A stretch of DNA of 64,000 nt from Alkalihalobacillus sp. LMS39 (GCF_022812285.1 NZ_CP093300.1:2976001-3040000); one strand, 5' to 3'; shown: positions 17,674-27,188, numbered from the stretch's first letter. The notes: a model not told the origin generated them from the letters alone. Numbers and translations are program-made.

Positions 17674-18725
17674 AGCCATCGTTGCGAGCAAAAGTTGACC
17701 ATATCCTTTTTCCTCTTTTAGCTGTGCTTATCGCCTTAACGATCGGGGCTATTGTTATGCTATTAAGTGGTTATAACCCAGTTCATGGTTATACCGCCCT
17801 TTTAATAGGTATTTTCGGGGATACGTATTTTATTGGTGAAACAATTCGGACGATGATTCCATTGGTATTAGCTGGTTTAGCCGTGGCCTTTGCTTATCGA
17901 ACAGGGTTATTCAATATCGGTGTGGAAGGCCAATTAATTGTTGGATGGCTTGCGTCCGTTTTTGTCGGAATTACCTTTGATCTCCCTAGCTTCCTCCACC
18001 TTCCCCTAGCTATCGGGGCAGGAGCACTAGCAGGAGCATTATGGGGATTTATCCCTGGTTTATTGAAAGCAAAGTTACATGTTCATGAAGTTATCGTTAC
18101 GATTATGATGAATTATATCGCTCTTCATGTTGTCAATTATTTAATACGAACGTTTTTATTACAACCTGGGGAAAGGACCGATATTGTGAAGCCTTCAGCT
18201 TCTTTAGCCTCACCTTTCCTGCAATCGTTGACAGACTTTTCTCGATTACATTATGGTTTCATCCTTGCCATTATTGCATGTATCGTGATGTGGTTTATTC
18301 TTTGGAAAACGACAACAGGCTTTGAATTACGAGCTGTCGGCTTAAATGAACATGCTTCTAGATACGCAGGAATGAACGTAGGCGGAAATATTGTTTTATC
18401 TATGGTTATATCAGGAGCCTTTGCCGGAGTTGGCGGTGCAATGGAAGGATTAGGCACATATCAATACATGACCATTATGTCTGGATTTACAGGTGTCGGC
18501 TTTGATGGAATCGCGGTTGCCCTCCTTGGTGCGAACACAGCAATCGGAGTTGCCTTAGCTTCCGCCTTGTTCGGTGGTTTACAAATCGGGTCATTGAATA
18601 TGCAATCTCAAGCTGGGGTCCCGACAGAACTCGTAGACATTGTCATCGCTTTAATTATATTTTTCGTTGCTTCTAGTTATTTGGTTCGTTGGATTATTAC
18701 TCGAATCAAGAAGGAAGGTGTGTAA
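17670..18725 (+). CDS. nupP: nucleoside ABC importer permease 1
   Basis: A 351-residue membrane protein with about 8-10 segments and the BPD_transp_2 signatures of the RbsC/YufP family (GLFNIGVEGQLIVGWLASVF; GFDGIAVALLGANTAIGV). Its GTG start overlaps the ATPase stop (GTGA), indicating translational coupling. It partners with the second permease that begins just after its stop. Confidence 0.9.
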   Translation: MKPSLRAKVDHILFPLLAVLIALTIGAIVMLLSGYNPVHGYTALLIGIFGDTYFIGETIRTMIPLVLAGLAVAFAYRTGLFNIGVEGQLIVGWLASVFVGITFDLPSFLHLPLAIGAGALAGALWGFIPGLLKAKLHVHEVIVTIMMNYIALHVVNYLIRTFLLQPGERTDIVKPSASLASPFLQSLTDFSRLHYGFILAIIACIVMWFILWKTTTGFELRAVGLNEHASRYAGMNVGGNIVLSMVISGAFAGVGGAMEGLGTYQYMTIMSGFTGVGFDGIAVALLGANTAIGVALASALFGGLQIGSLNMQSQAGVPTELVDIVIALIIFFVASSYLVRWIITRIKKEGV

Positions 18726-18727
18726 AC

Positions 18728-19690
18728 ATGGACCTCCAACAAATACTAGGTCTCCTTATCCCTACTGCCATTTTTTCAGCTGCACCTTTAATCTTTACTG
18801 GCATTGGTGGGCTGTTTAGTGAACGGTCAGGAGTCGTAAATATCGGCTTAGAGGGCTTGATGATTATCGGTGCTTTCGTTGGTGTTGTGGCCACTCTCGC
18901 ATTAGAAAATATTGGAATAGGTCCTGCTTCACCATGGATAGCGTTACTATTTGCTATCGTTGCGGGTTCCCTCTTTTCATTGTTTCATGCATTTGCTTCT
19001 ATTACATTAAAGGCCGACCAAATTGTTAGCGGTGTAGCGTTAAATTTTCTAGCCTTAGGACTATCTGTGTTTTTAGTAAAAAACATTTATAATAAAGGTC
19101 AAACAGATTTTATTCAACATTTAATTTATCGAATTAATGTTCCCGTGTTAAGTGATATCCCGATCATCGGACGATTATTTTTTGCAAATGCTTATATTAC
19201 CTCTTATCTAGCGATTATTGTGGCATTTATTGTTTGGTATATCGTGTTTTATACGCCGTTTGGTCTCCGCTTACGCTCAGTCGGTGAACACCCGATGGCT
19301 GCTGATACAATGGGCATTCGGGTTATTAAAACAAGATATGTGGGCGTGATGTTAAGTGGTGCATTTGCTGGAATGGGTGGCGCTGTTTATGCATTAACGA
19401 TATCAGGTAACTTTGCAGCGAATACAATTACAGGACAAGGCTTCATGTCGTTAGCCGCTTTAATTTTTGGAAAATGGCACCCGATCGGAGTCGTTGGCGC
19501 TGCGCTCTTTTTCGGTTTAGCCCAATCGATCAGTATCGTCGGGCAACATATTCCATTTCTCCAAGATATCCCTCGAGTGTTTCTATTAACAGCGCCTTAT
19601 GTGTTAACGATATTAGCTCTTGCTGGTTTAGTTGGACGAGCAGATGCACCAAAAGCAATCGGTAAACCTTATGAAAAAGGCTCAAGATAA
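18728..19690 (+). CDS. nupQ: nucleoside ABC importer permease 2
   Basis: About 320 residues from ATG 18728, with GAAGGAAGGTG upstream overlapping the end of the previous gene. A TTG further upstream would lie inside that gene and lacks a site. YufQ-like signatures: GLFSERSGVVNIGLEGLMIIGAF, LRSVGEHPMAADTMGI and GQGFMSLAALIFGKWHPIGVV. It is the last gene of the importer; an R2 repeat begins 2 nt after its stop and a strong terminator follows. Confidence 0.9.
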   Translation: MDLQQILGLLIPTAIFSAAPLIFTGIGGLFSERSGVVNIGLEGLMIIGAFVGVVATLALENIGIGPASPWIALLFAIVAGSLFSLFHAFASITLKADQIVSGVALNFLALGLSVFLVKNIYNKGQTDFIQHLIYRINVPVLSDIPIIGRLFFANAYITSYLAIIVAFIVWYIVFYTPFGLRLRSVGEHPMAADTMGIRVIKTRYVGVMLSGAFAGMGGAVYALTISGNFAANTITGQGFMSLAALIFGKWHPIGVVGAALFFGLAQSISIVGQHIPFLQDIPRVFLLTAPYVLTILALAGLVGRADAPKAIGKPYEKGSR

Positions 19691-19692
19691 TA

Positions 19693-19870
19693 AAGAAAAA
19701 CGCGGAGCGTCTTTTCTTTCAAGCGAAGAGCGAAGCCCTGCCCGCCTTTGACAGTGAACCCCAAGTGCTCCTCTTGAGGTGAAACGCGCAGGTGCGAAGC
19801 CTTCGCTCTTCTATAATAAGCTTTCAAAGCTTCATTGCTATACTAAAATTTTACTTTTCTTATCTTCTAA
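19693..19870 (+). repeat. R2 repeat, long copy 1
   Basis: Starts AAGAAAAACGCGGAGCGTC, contains CGAAG...CTTCGCTCTT closing arms, an inner CCCAAG...CTTGAGG hairpin and the tail AAGCTTTCAAAGCTT. It begins immediately after the stop of the last importer gene. Confidence 0.85.
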
Positions 19871-19873
19871 ATA

Positions 19874-19922
19874 AAAACAGGTTGTTTAAAGGTCCTTTCC
19901 TTTAACAACCTGTTTTTTTTTC
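19874..19922. terminator. bidirectional terminator between nup operon and amidase gene
   Basis: AACAGGTTGTTTAAAGG pairs with CCTTTAACAACCTGTT around TCCTTT with a single bulge. It is flanked by A and T runs. Confidence 0.88.
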
Positions 19923-19923
19923 T

Positions 19924-21426
19924 TTACTTATTTAAAATAGTCGGGTTTTTAGTCGTATCGACCCATAATTTTGTTTTTTCTAACATTCCAGCAAGCTGAT
20001 ATAATCGGTCTTCTTTCCCTTTCGCCGCCATAAATTGGACACCGCAAGGCAAGCCAGCTTTCGTCATATGAACAGGAACTGACATCGCAGGTTGGCCTGT
20101 TAAATTGGCAAGCTGCGTAAACGGAGTTCGAAGTAAACTTGTTTCAGCTATTTTGTCTACGAACCCCACTTTTTTAAGCAAATGAGCCACTCCGAACTGA
20201 TTTACTAAAGAAATGAGCATTTTTTCTCCTTTACTTTGCTCAAGTTCTCCAATTTTTGCAGGGGGAAAAGCCGTTGTTGGAGTTACATAAAAGTCATACT
20301 GTTCAAAAAAGGACTCCATTTGAAAAGCAGCTTTATCCCATTCTCGTAAAGATAATACAAATTCTTGGGCTGATGTAGCCTTCCCCATTAAATGGAGGAG
20401 CCATGTCGCTGGTTCAACATCATGTCTCGTTACTTTTTTGCCTAGTTGTTCTTCTGCATTATATAGAGTAGCAGCAACCTCGCCGAAATACATGGTTAAA
20501 TAACTTTTCGCTAATGCTTTCCCATCAACCAGTGCTTGTTTTTCTATAACATGATGTCCTTCTTTTTCTAGCTTCTTCATTAGAGTAAGGACAGCTTCTT
20601 TACAATCGTCATCCACTTCAGTTCCTAATGGTGAAGTAGTAGAAAAAGCAATGGTTAATGGCGACTCAATAGGTGTTTGACTATATTGCATATAACGTAA
20701 TGGATGTGGACAAACGGAAAACGCATTTCCTTTTTCATAGCCGCTTATTTCATCTAGCATGGCCGCACTGTCTCGAACGGTCCGTGTTAAAACATGGTCA
20801 ACTGAAGCTCCTTGCCAGTGCCGCCCATGGGTTGGCCCTGCTGGCGTTCTTCCTCTCGTTGGTTTCATTCCAAACAAACCACAATATGCTGCTGGGATTC
20901 GAATAGATCCCCCTCCATCATTTGCTCCAGCTATCGGCACCATCCCCGAAGCAACGGCTGCACCTGAGCCTCCACTTGAGCCTCCAGGGGTATACTCCAT
21001 ATTCCACGGGTTTCTCGTTGGACCATGAAAAGCAGGTTCAGTAATCCCCATTAAGGCGAATTCAGGGACATTCGTTTGACCAACAAATACAGCTCCCGTG
21101 TTTCTAACACGCCTCACATATTCAGAATCTTGTTTTGCTTTATAGGATGCAAATGCTTTTGAACCAGATGTTAGCGGTTCTCCTTTTATTTCTTGTGTTA
21201 TATCTTTTAATAATATCGGTACCCCTGCAAACGTACCCGTTTCATCCTTTTCGATCGTTCGTTTCGCTTGGTCATACATCGTATGAATAACCGCACGTAA
21301 AGATGGGTTCCATTTCTCAATTTCTATTATTGCTGAATCTAGAACTTCTTCTTTTTTCACTTGTTTTGTTTGAATTAATTCAGCTAATCCTACACCATCA
21401 TATTGTCGATATGGAAAAGTCCCCAT
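19924..21426 (-). CDS. amidase of the amidase-signature (GatA-like) family
   Basis: About 500 residues from ATG 21426, preceded by AAAGGGGTG. The Ser-cisSer-Lys triad is visible: Lys about 74 (VPILLKDI), cis-Ser about 150 (TPGGSSGGSGAAVASG) and nucleophile Ser about 174 (DGGGSIRIPAAYCGLFGMKP). The family hydrolyses varied amides, and close paralogues act in Gln-tRNA synthesis. No gatB/gatC genes are adjacent, so this is more likely a catabolic amidase. The substrate is unknown. Confidence 0.88.
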   Translation of the reverse strand: MGTFPYRQYDGVGLAELIQTKQVKKEEVLDSAIIEIEKWNPSLRAVIHTMYDQAKRTIEKDETGTFAGVPILLKDITQEIKGEPLTSGSKAFASYKAKQDSEYVRRVRNTGAVFVGQTNVPEFALMGITEPAFHGPTRNPWNMEYTPGGSSGGSGAAVASGMVPIAGANDGGGSIRIPAAYCGLFGMKPTRGRTPAGPTHGRHWQGASVDHVLTRTVRDSAAMLDEISGYEKGNAFSVCPHPLRYMQYSQTPIESPLTIAFSTTSPLGTEVDDDCKEAVLTLMKKLEKEGHHVIEKQALVDGKALAKSYLTMYFGEVAATLYNAEEQLGKKVTRHDVEPATWLLHLMGKATSAQEFVLSLREWDKAAFQMESFFEQYDFYVTPTTAFPPAKIGELEQSKGEKMLISLVNQFGVAHLLKKVGFVDKIAETSLLRTPFTQLANLTGQPAMSVPVHMTKAGLPCGVQFMAAKGKEDRLYQLAGMLEKTKLWVDTTKNPTILNK

Positions 21427-21498
21427 CCTCAAACACCCCTTTATCAAAATACTCGAATAACAACCTCATTCGACAATTTTGAATAAAAGTCCTTTAAT

Positions 21499-21546
21499 AT
21501 TGTCCACGCTAGGTGGACAATGTCTTTTTAGGGTGTCAGACACCCT
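21499..21546. repeat. two stacked perfect palindromes at the 3' end of the chitinase gene
   Basis: ATTGTCCAC-N5-GTGGACAAT (21499-21521) and AGGGTGTC/GACACCCT (21530-21546). The second encodes the last residues of the chitinase. On neither strand is a clear T run present, so termination is possible but not proven. Confidence 0.65.
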
Positions 21547-23156
21547 GAAACATACCGCCACACACCCCATTCTCCTGTAGTTCCTGGTTCTTCTCCTAGT
21601 GTCCACCATCCTGCTCTCCATATACTTCCATTATGGGAAACCTCTGCTCCCCCAGTATAAACTTGCGTACTACTCCAAGCTGGCGCCTCACATTGTGATG
21701 GTGGTTCTGGGTCCGTTGGGTCAGTAGGATCTGTCGGGTCAGTCGGATCTGTCGGGTTTCCAGGTTCTGGAGCAGGTGGTGTTTGTCCGTCAAATAAATC
21801 ATTATGAACTTGTGTTAATAATGTATTGTTTCTATCTCCGCTAAACTCCCAGAACATGGCTCCCCCAAGACCTAAATTTTGAATATATGCTGTTTTATAA
21901 GCCATTGATTGTTCATCATCATAGGAAATAAATTCACCATTAGACGGATTATATAAATAAGGAACTTTCGCTACATCATTCCAATGCCGTGTATAGCCAT
22001 TTTTATTAATAAAGTTATTTTCTAAATCAGTGAAGTCATAAACGCCATTTTCCCAAGTCCCTCCTATTGCTCGTCCACAATTTTGGTATTCTCCATTTCT
22101 ACCATTGCTACAATTTCCCCATGAGCGACCATAGAATGGAACCCCTAATACTAGTTTTTCTGGAGGTACACCTCTTTCAAGATGTCCTTGGACACCGGCA
22201 TCGACATAATAAACTTCCGCTTGTGGTACACCAGCAGTAAGAGCTGCTTCGTCATAAAACAATGGAGCATTATGAGCACTTACTGTTTGCCAACCACCAT
22301 TAAAGTCATATGTCATAATGTTGATGAAGTCTACCACTTCTGCGATTTTATCTAGTTCATTATTTTCCGCATACGTTGGACTAGCACCTGATGCTATCGT
22401 AAGTAAATACGTTTTTCCATCTTCTTGTTCTGCAATATCAAGAGCTTTTCGAACTTCTTGCAATAAGAGTGTATGGTTTTGCTTATCTTCTGGACGACGA
22501 CTATTTCCAGGCAGTCCTCCACTCACTGGATATTCCCAATCCAGGTCAACCCCATCCATATTATATGTTCGTATAAAGTCAACAGCAGATTGAGCGAACA
22601 CTTCCCTCGTTTGTTGAGTAGCAGCTACATCAGAAAAGCGATTAGACCATGTCCAACCACCAATTGAAATGATTGTTTTCACATGCGGATGTCGCTCCTT
22701 TAATTTGCTCAACTGATTCAAGTTCCCAGCATAAGGTTGATCCCATGTATCGCCAGCAAAGCGCTTCCCCGCATCAATCCACGGGTCACCTAACACGACC
22801 GTTCCATTTGGAACATTTATCGTTTGCTCATCAGCATTCCTACAAGGCCATGTTTGTGGATTAGGTCCTTCTGGATCCGCGTTTCCATGACGTCCATTCC
22901 AACAAATATCGGCAAATGCATAATTAATATGTGTCACTTTCGATCCATCAATATCGTTCACATTATACTCTCTCCCGTATGCTGCCCATGACGGATAATA
23001 CCCGACAATCTTGTAATCTGTGTCCATACCCGACACATCTTGTGCAAAAGCACTTCCACCTCCAACTGGAAAAACAACCGATAGTAGTAATAAAAAGCTT
23101 AACAAACTGATAAACATCCCTTTTTTTCTCGTCGCCCTTTTAACTATGATCCCCAA
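21528..23156 (-). CDS. secreted GH18 chitinase with C-terminal chitin-binding module
   Basis: 542 residues from a TTG start that has AAGGAGGAG 7 nt upstream. A signal peptide (to about residue 39, ...GGGSAFA) precedes a GH18 barrel: VGYYPSWAAYGREY, TIISIGGWTWSNRF and the catalytic DGVDLDWEYP (acid Glu208). MTYDFNGGW and FWEFSGDRNN close the fold. Short aromatic and Cys-containing insertions are typical of ChiA-like enzymes. A linker of repeated DPT units follows, then a CBM5/12-like module (PAWSSTQVYTGGAEVSHNG). It hydrolyses chitin outside the cell. The last codons lie inside a perfect palindrome. Confidence 0.92.
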   Translation of the reverse strand: MGIIVKRATRKKGMFISLLSFLLLLSVVFPVGGGSAFAQDVSGMDTDYKIVGYYPSWAAYGREYNVNDIDGSKVTHINYAFADICWNGRHGNADPEGPNPQTWPCRNADEQTINVPNGTVVLGDPWIDAGKRFAGDTWDQPYAGNLNQLSKLKERHPHVKTIISIGGWTWSNRFSDVAATQQTREVFAQSAVDFIRTYNMDGVDLDWEYPVSGGLPGNSRRPEDKQNHTLLLQEVRKALDIAEQEDGKTYLLTIASGASPTYAENNELDKIAEVVDFINIMTYDFNGGWQTVSAHNAPLFYDEAALTAGVPQAEVYYVDAGVQGHLERGVPPEKLVLGVPFYGRSWGNCSNGRNGEYQNCGRAIGGTWENGVYDFTDLENNFINKNGYTRHWNDVAKVPYLYNPSNGEFISYDDEQSMAYKTAYIQNLGLGGAMFWEFSGDRNNTLLTQVHNDLFDGQTPPAPEPGNPTDPTDPTDPTDPTDPEPPSQCEAPAWSSTQVYTGGAEVSHNGSIWRAGWWTLGEEPGTTGEWGVWRYVSGCLTP

Positions 23157-23600
23157 TACACTTCTCCTCCTTCATAATAATTTGAAAGGTTAATAGAATC
23201 ACTACCCTTTCCTAGATGAATAACGGCTTGTCTACTCAATAAAAGAAACTGTAAATGAAGTGGACAACGCCATGTATAATCATCTATACCAGTTAAGCTC
23301 TTTTATCTTCTCTCATTCGTTCACTAACGGAAAGGGGATTTATCCCTATTTTTCAGAATATTCCTAATCGTTTTATTTTCTATAATTCATATGATTTTGC
23401 ACATAAACAACTAGATAAACGGCATTTTCATCCAAATATTATCAAGTAAATCTAGTAATCTATTACTTTTCCTTTAATCAAATATAACTAGACAACTAGA
23501 CAAATTAAATTTGATTTAAACAGTAAAAAATGTATAAATTTTTCCTTATTAACACAAAGTAAAAAAACATCTACTTTGCCTTGGAATAGGAGGAAAACCA
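23157..23600. other. gene-free region upstream of chitinase and of the 42-aa ORF
   Basis: No supported gene. The chitinase ribosome-binding site is at its left end. A weak promoter-like pair (TTGATT near 23509 and TATAAA) lies before the small ORF at 23601. No repeat or strong hairpin was recognised in the middle. Confidence 0.5.
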
Positions 23601-23729
23601 ATGATAAGAACGATGGTTGAGCAATTTCAAGCTTTTGTCTTTGCCTTTTTTGAGCTTGAATACGAAAACGTCCTTTATGACAATCAAGAGCAAACAACAT
23701 CAGATCCTCATCCCCATTTAAAACTGTAA
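23601..23729 (+). CDS. small hypothetical protein, 42 aa
   Basis: MIRTMVEQFQAFVFAFFELE opens a 42-residue peptide with an aromatic-rich amphipathic N-terminal half and a polar C-terminus (TTSDPHPHLKL). TAGGAGG lies 8 nt before the ATG, which is the main support. A GGGAGTGG/CCACTCCC hairpin follows the stop. No known family was recognised; it may be a small regulatory or spore-related peptide, or a non-functional frame. Confidence 0.45.
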   Translation: MIRTMVEQFQAFVFAFFELEYENVLYDNQEQTTSDPHPHLKL

Positions 23730-23735
23730 CGTCAA

Positions 23736-23765
23736 GGGAGTGGTTTACCTCTCACACCACTCCCT
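23736..23765 (+). terminator. hairpin after the 42-aa ORF
   Basis: GGGAGTGG and CCACTCCC pair around TTTACCTCTCACA. No T run follows on either strand, so terminator function is uncertain. Confidence 0.45.
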
Positions 23766-23975
23766 ACAGACGAAGCCGCCTTCTAGTCAATCATTTCCTT
23801 TTTAGCTCCAACCAAATTAACGACAAAACACTATATCTCCTATTTTTCTTCTCTCTCAAATAAATTTTAAAATCCCCTAAGAGTTTTTATAACGTTTTAA
23901 ACTGTATAAAATTGGTTAGATTGTTAAAAATAATAGTAGGAAAATCTCACCAAAACTCCATTAGGAGGTGGAATA

Positions 23976-25202
23976 ATGAAGTCCGTTCAATTTGATTATA
24001 GTATTCCTCGGTATGTAGTAAGCAAAGTGGCTGGAAAAATGAACCCGTCACTACATTGGCATCCAAAACTTTCATGTATACGTTTACGTGACGTTCAAGA
24101 ACCTTCCCTCCCAAATGATGATTGGGTAAAAATCAAAGTCACATATGGTGGAATTTGTGGAAGTGATTTAAATTTAATTTTTTTAAATGATAGTCCCGCC
24201 ACATCTCCTTATGCCTCCTTTCCTTTTACGGTAGGGCATGAAGTTGTCGGAACCGTATTAGAAAGTGGAAAAAACGTCGACAACTTACAAAAAGGGACGA
24301 GGGTCGTCGTTGACCCGGTTCTCTCTTGTATTAGTCGGGGTATTTCGCCTCCTTGTAAAGCATGTGCTAGAGGTGATTTTAGTGTATGTGCACATAAAAC
24401 AGAAGGGAATATTTCTCCTGGTCTGCTTATTGGCGCATGTAAAGATACTGGTGGGAGTTGGGGTCCAATTCTTGTTGCCCACAAAAGTCAAATCTTAACA
24501 CTCCCAGATGAAGTTGATGACTTAAATGGCGTATTAGTCGAGCCATTCAGTTGCTCCTTACATGCCGTATTGCGAAATCCACCACAACAAGGAGATAAAG
24601 TGCTAGTGATTGGAGCAGGTGTCATCGGTATTTCAGTCATCGCTGCGATTCGAGCACTTGACATTAATTGTGAAATCATTGCGATGGTCAAACACCCATT
24701 TCAAGGTGAATTAGCCAAACATTTTGGTGCAAATGAGCTCATTTATCTTTCTCGAAATGAAGCATACATAGACGAAACTGCCTCCATTCTTGGCGCCAAA
24801 AAGTTAAAGCCGATTTACGGGGGGCCTGTAATTGAAGGAGGAGCTGATATCGTCTATGAATGTGTAGGGAAAAAGAAAAGTATGAATGATGCCCTTCGTT
24901 TTTCTCAAAGTGGAGGAAAAGTAGTTTTACTCGGATTAGCAAGTATTATTGATGGAATTGATTGGACAACGGTTTGGTTAAATGAGCTCGAAGTAAAAGG
25001 AAGCTTTTGTTACAGCACAGGGGAATATCAAGGGAAGAAAATGCGAACGCTCGAAATTGCGATTGAATTAATGAAACAAAAAAAAGTCGACTTAGCTCCA
25101 ATGGTAACTCACAGATTCCCGCTTGATGATTACCGCCAAGCCATTCATACTGCTGCAAACAAAAGTAGGGAAAATGTAATGAAGGTTGTATTTGAGCATT
25201 AA
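23976..25202 (+). CDS. zinc-dependent medium-chain dehydrogenase (MDR family)
   Basis: A 408-residue protein with GGICGSDLN and GHEVVGTVLE (catalytic zinc ligands), a structural-zinc-type Cys lobe (CKACARGDFSVC) and the nucleotide-binding VIGAGVIGISVIAA. It resembles threonine/sorbitol-dehydrogenase-like enzymes but is longer, with an N-terminal extension (about 30 residues) and inserts around residues 110-160. TTAGGAGGTGG precedes the ATG. It is followed 29 nt later by a class II aldolase gene, so the pair probably oxidises then cleaves a sugar-derived hydroxy compound. The substrate is not known. Confidence 0.8.
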   Translation: MKSVQFDYSIPRYVVSKVAGKMNPSLHWHPKLSCIRLRDVQEPSLPNDDWVKIKVTYGGICGSDLNLIFLNDSPATSPYASFPFTVGHEVVGTVLESGKNVDNLQKGTRVVVDPVLSCISRGISPPCKACARGDFSVCAHKTEGNISPGLLIGACKDTGGSWGPILVAHKSQILTLPDEVDDLNGVLVEPFSCSLHAVLRNPPQQGDKVLVIGAGVIGISVIAAIRALDINCEIIAMVKHPFQGELAKHFGANELIYLSRNEAYIDETASILGAKKLKPIYGGPVIEGGADIVYECVGKKKSMNDALRFSQSGGKVVLLGLASIIDGIDWTTVWLNELEVKGSFCYSTGEYQGKKMRTLEIAIELMKQKKVDLAPMVTHRFPLDDYRQAIHTAANKSRENVMKVVFEH

Positions 25203-25231
25203 TATACACATCGATGAAGGAGGATTACAGC

Positions 25232-26323
25232 ATGAAAACATTTACATTACACGGTACGGCTAATACTTCATTTTTACAATGGCTCTATGCTGGTTTAAAG
25301 GATACATTTTCAGCTCAAGGGTTTCACTTTAGTGATAACCATGAGGAAGTCATTCAATTAGTTTTAAATTTTGTAACGCCTGACGAGTGTCGGCCTTATC
25401 GCAGAAAAGCACAAGCGACATTTGTCGTATCAGTATTGGAAACCGAAGGAGCCATTGATAACGTATTTAAAGAAGCATACCCATATTTAATTCGTTCTTT
25501 ATCCAATCATCTGCTTTATATTAATCATGATAACGATGTGACTACCTTGTATTTTCTAACACCGGAACAAGGGTGTTATCGAATCGAATATAAAAAAGGT
25601 GATGACGAACAGCGCTTATTTAAAGCGATTTATGATAGACTTGAACCTTTAGCCTTATCTCAATTGGTTATCAATAATGACTTTCAATATGACTTGCCAA
25701 AACCGTTGTGGAAAGGCGATTCCGTGACAACTCAATTAAGTGAGTCTGGGAAAAAGCTAGATGACATGGATTTACTACCAGCACCATTTCCAATTGATCA
25801 ATATTTAACTCCACGGGATATGCGTCAACTTCATAAATTATATGGAATTGGCGGGTTAAGTTATGGGAATTTAAGTGCACGTCAAGAAAATAATAACTTC
25901 TGGATGAGTGCTAGTGGCATCGATAAATCAAACATGACGACAATTGGACAAGACATTCTTTATATTAAAGGATATAACGAAAAAAATAATCAAATCGAAG
26001 TGAGTGTGCCGCCAGAAATCGCTCCAAAACGGGCGTCTGTTGATGCCATTGAGCATTGGATGATTTATAAGGAGCACCCTGAAGTAGGTGCCATCGTTCA
26101 TATTCACGCCTGGATGGACGGGATTAAAGCAACTGAAATCAATTACCCTTGTGGGACTGTTGAGCTCGCAAAAACGGTAGCACAACTAGTAAGAGAAGAA
26201 GATGACCCTGCTCGTGCGGTCATCGGCTTAAAAAATCATGGACTCACAATTACCGGAACTTCCCTAGAAGATATTTTCAACCGAATTGACGGAAAAATAC
26301 AACGACAAGTCCCAATGCATTAA
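25232..26323 (+). CDS. two-domain class II aldolase/adducin-family protein
   Basis: About 363 residues from ATG 25232, with AAGGAGG 8 nt upstream. An N-terminal region of about 170 residues has no recognised motif. A C-terminal class II aldolase/adducin domain (about 180-363) has GLSYGNLSARQENNNFWMSASG, a His pair GAIVHIHAW, and VIGLKNHGLTITG, giving the usual zinc-binding His set. Family enzymes cleave fuculose-, rhamnulose- or ribulose-phosphates. The large N-terminal domain is not part of the standard family and is the odd feature. Confidence 0.75.
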   Translation: MKTFTLHGTANTSFLQWLYAGLKDTFSAQGFHFSDNHEEVIQLVLNFVTPDECRPYRRKAQATFVVSVLETEGAIDNVFKEAYPYLIRSLSNHLLYINHDNDVTTLYFLTPEQGCYRIEYKKGDDEQRLFKAIYDRLEPLALSQLVINNDFQYDLPKPLWKGDSVTTQLSESGKKLDDMDLLPAPFPIDQYLTPRDMRQLHKLYGIGGLSYGNLSARQENNNFWMSASGIDKSNMTTIGQDILYIKGYNEKNNQIEVSVPPEIAPKRASVDAIEHWMIYKEHPEVGAIVHIHAWMDGIKATEINYPCGTVELAKTVAQLVREEDDPARAVIGLKNHGLTITGTSLEDIFNRIDGKIQRQVPMH

Positions 26324-26343
26324 AGCTAACTAGAACCTAACAA

Positions 26344-26386
26344 CAAGGCCACTGTAGGAAAAGTCTTCCTATCAGTGGCCTTTTTT
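26344..26386. terminator. terminator between aldolase and SDR genes
   Basis: AAGGCCACTG...CAGTGGCCTT with a partly paired inner region (TAGGA/TCCTA) and TTTTTT after it. Confidence 0.85.
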
Positions 26387-26414
26387 CACCAAAAGAAATG
26401 CTCATGTTTACACC

Positions 26415-27188
26415 TTATAATAATGATTCTGCACCATCAATAATTATATCTGTTCCAGTAATATGACTCGACTTTTTTGAGGCTAGAAACGCGACTAAAT
26501 CAGCGACTTGTTCAGGTTTACCAGGCCGATGCTCTAATGGTTGATTACCTTCTGGGTATTCGATAGGGATTTTCACTTTTTCTAGACTTTTCGTCGGATG
26601 GGTGTTTTGACCAATATTTGTTTCAATCGCTCCTGGGCAAATCGCGTTTACACGGATGCGATATTTTGCTAGTTCTAGCGCTGCCATTTTCATGAATGCC
26701 ACTTGCCCCGCTTTTGATGTACTATAAGCAGACATCCCTATATTTTTAAATGTACGATTCCCATTAATTGAACTCGTTATAATAATACTCCCACCTCTAT
26801 TTTTCATATAAGGAATACTATGTTTAACAAGTAAAAAAGTACTGCGCAAATTCGTTTCCAACGTTACATCCCAGTCTTCTGCTTTTAAGTCTTCTATCGC
26901 TGCCAAAGTCCCATTTATACCTGCATTAATACAAACAACTTCAATAATCCCATTCAGGTTCTCACATGCTTTCTTAAAGCCATTTTTCACTCTCTCCTCA
27001 TCTTTAACATCAATGTCTAAAACAATTGATGTCCCTCCAGCCTTATTAATACTCCTTTTCACTTCTTCTGCGCGCTCATCTTTGATATCCATTATACAAA
27101 CAACAAATCCTTCTTCTGCTAGTTTTATCGCACTTGCTTTTCCGATGCCAGACCCTCCGCCTGTTACAATTGCGATTTTATTACCCAT
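26415..27188 (-). CDS. short-chain dehydrogenase/reductase (SDR)
   Basis: About 257 residues from ATG 27188, with TGGAGTGA 7 nt upstream; an upstream in-frame start is unsupported. It has the classical cofactor motif TGGGSGIGKASA, CINAGING, catalytic SSINGN with YSTSKAG (Tyr-x3-Lys), and ICPGAIETNI. The C-terminus is typical (ITGTDIIIDGAES). It converges on the MDR-aldolase pair from the other side of a terminator and may act in the same route, but this is inference. Confidence 0.88.
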   Translation of the reverse strand: MGNKIAIVTGGGSGIGKASAIKLAEEGFVVCIMDIKDERAEEVKRSINKAGGTSIVLDIDVKDEERVKNGFKKACENLNGIIEVVCINAGINGTLAAIEDLKAEDWDVTLETNLRSTFLLVKHSIPYMKNRGGSIIITSSINGNRTFKNIGMSAYSTSKAGQVAFMKMAALELAKYRIRVNAICPGAIETNIGQNTHPTKSLEKVKIPIEYPEGNQPLEHRPGKPEQVADLVAFLASKKSSHITGTDIIIDGAESLL

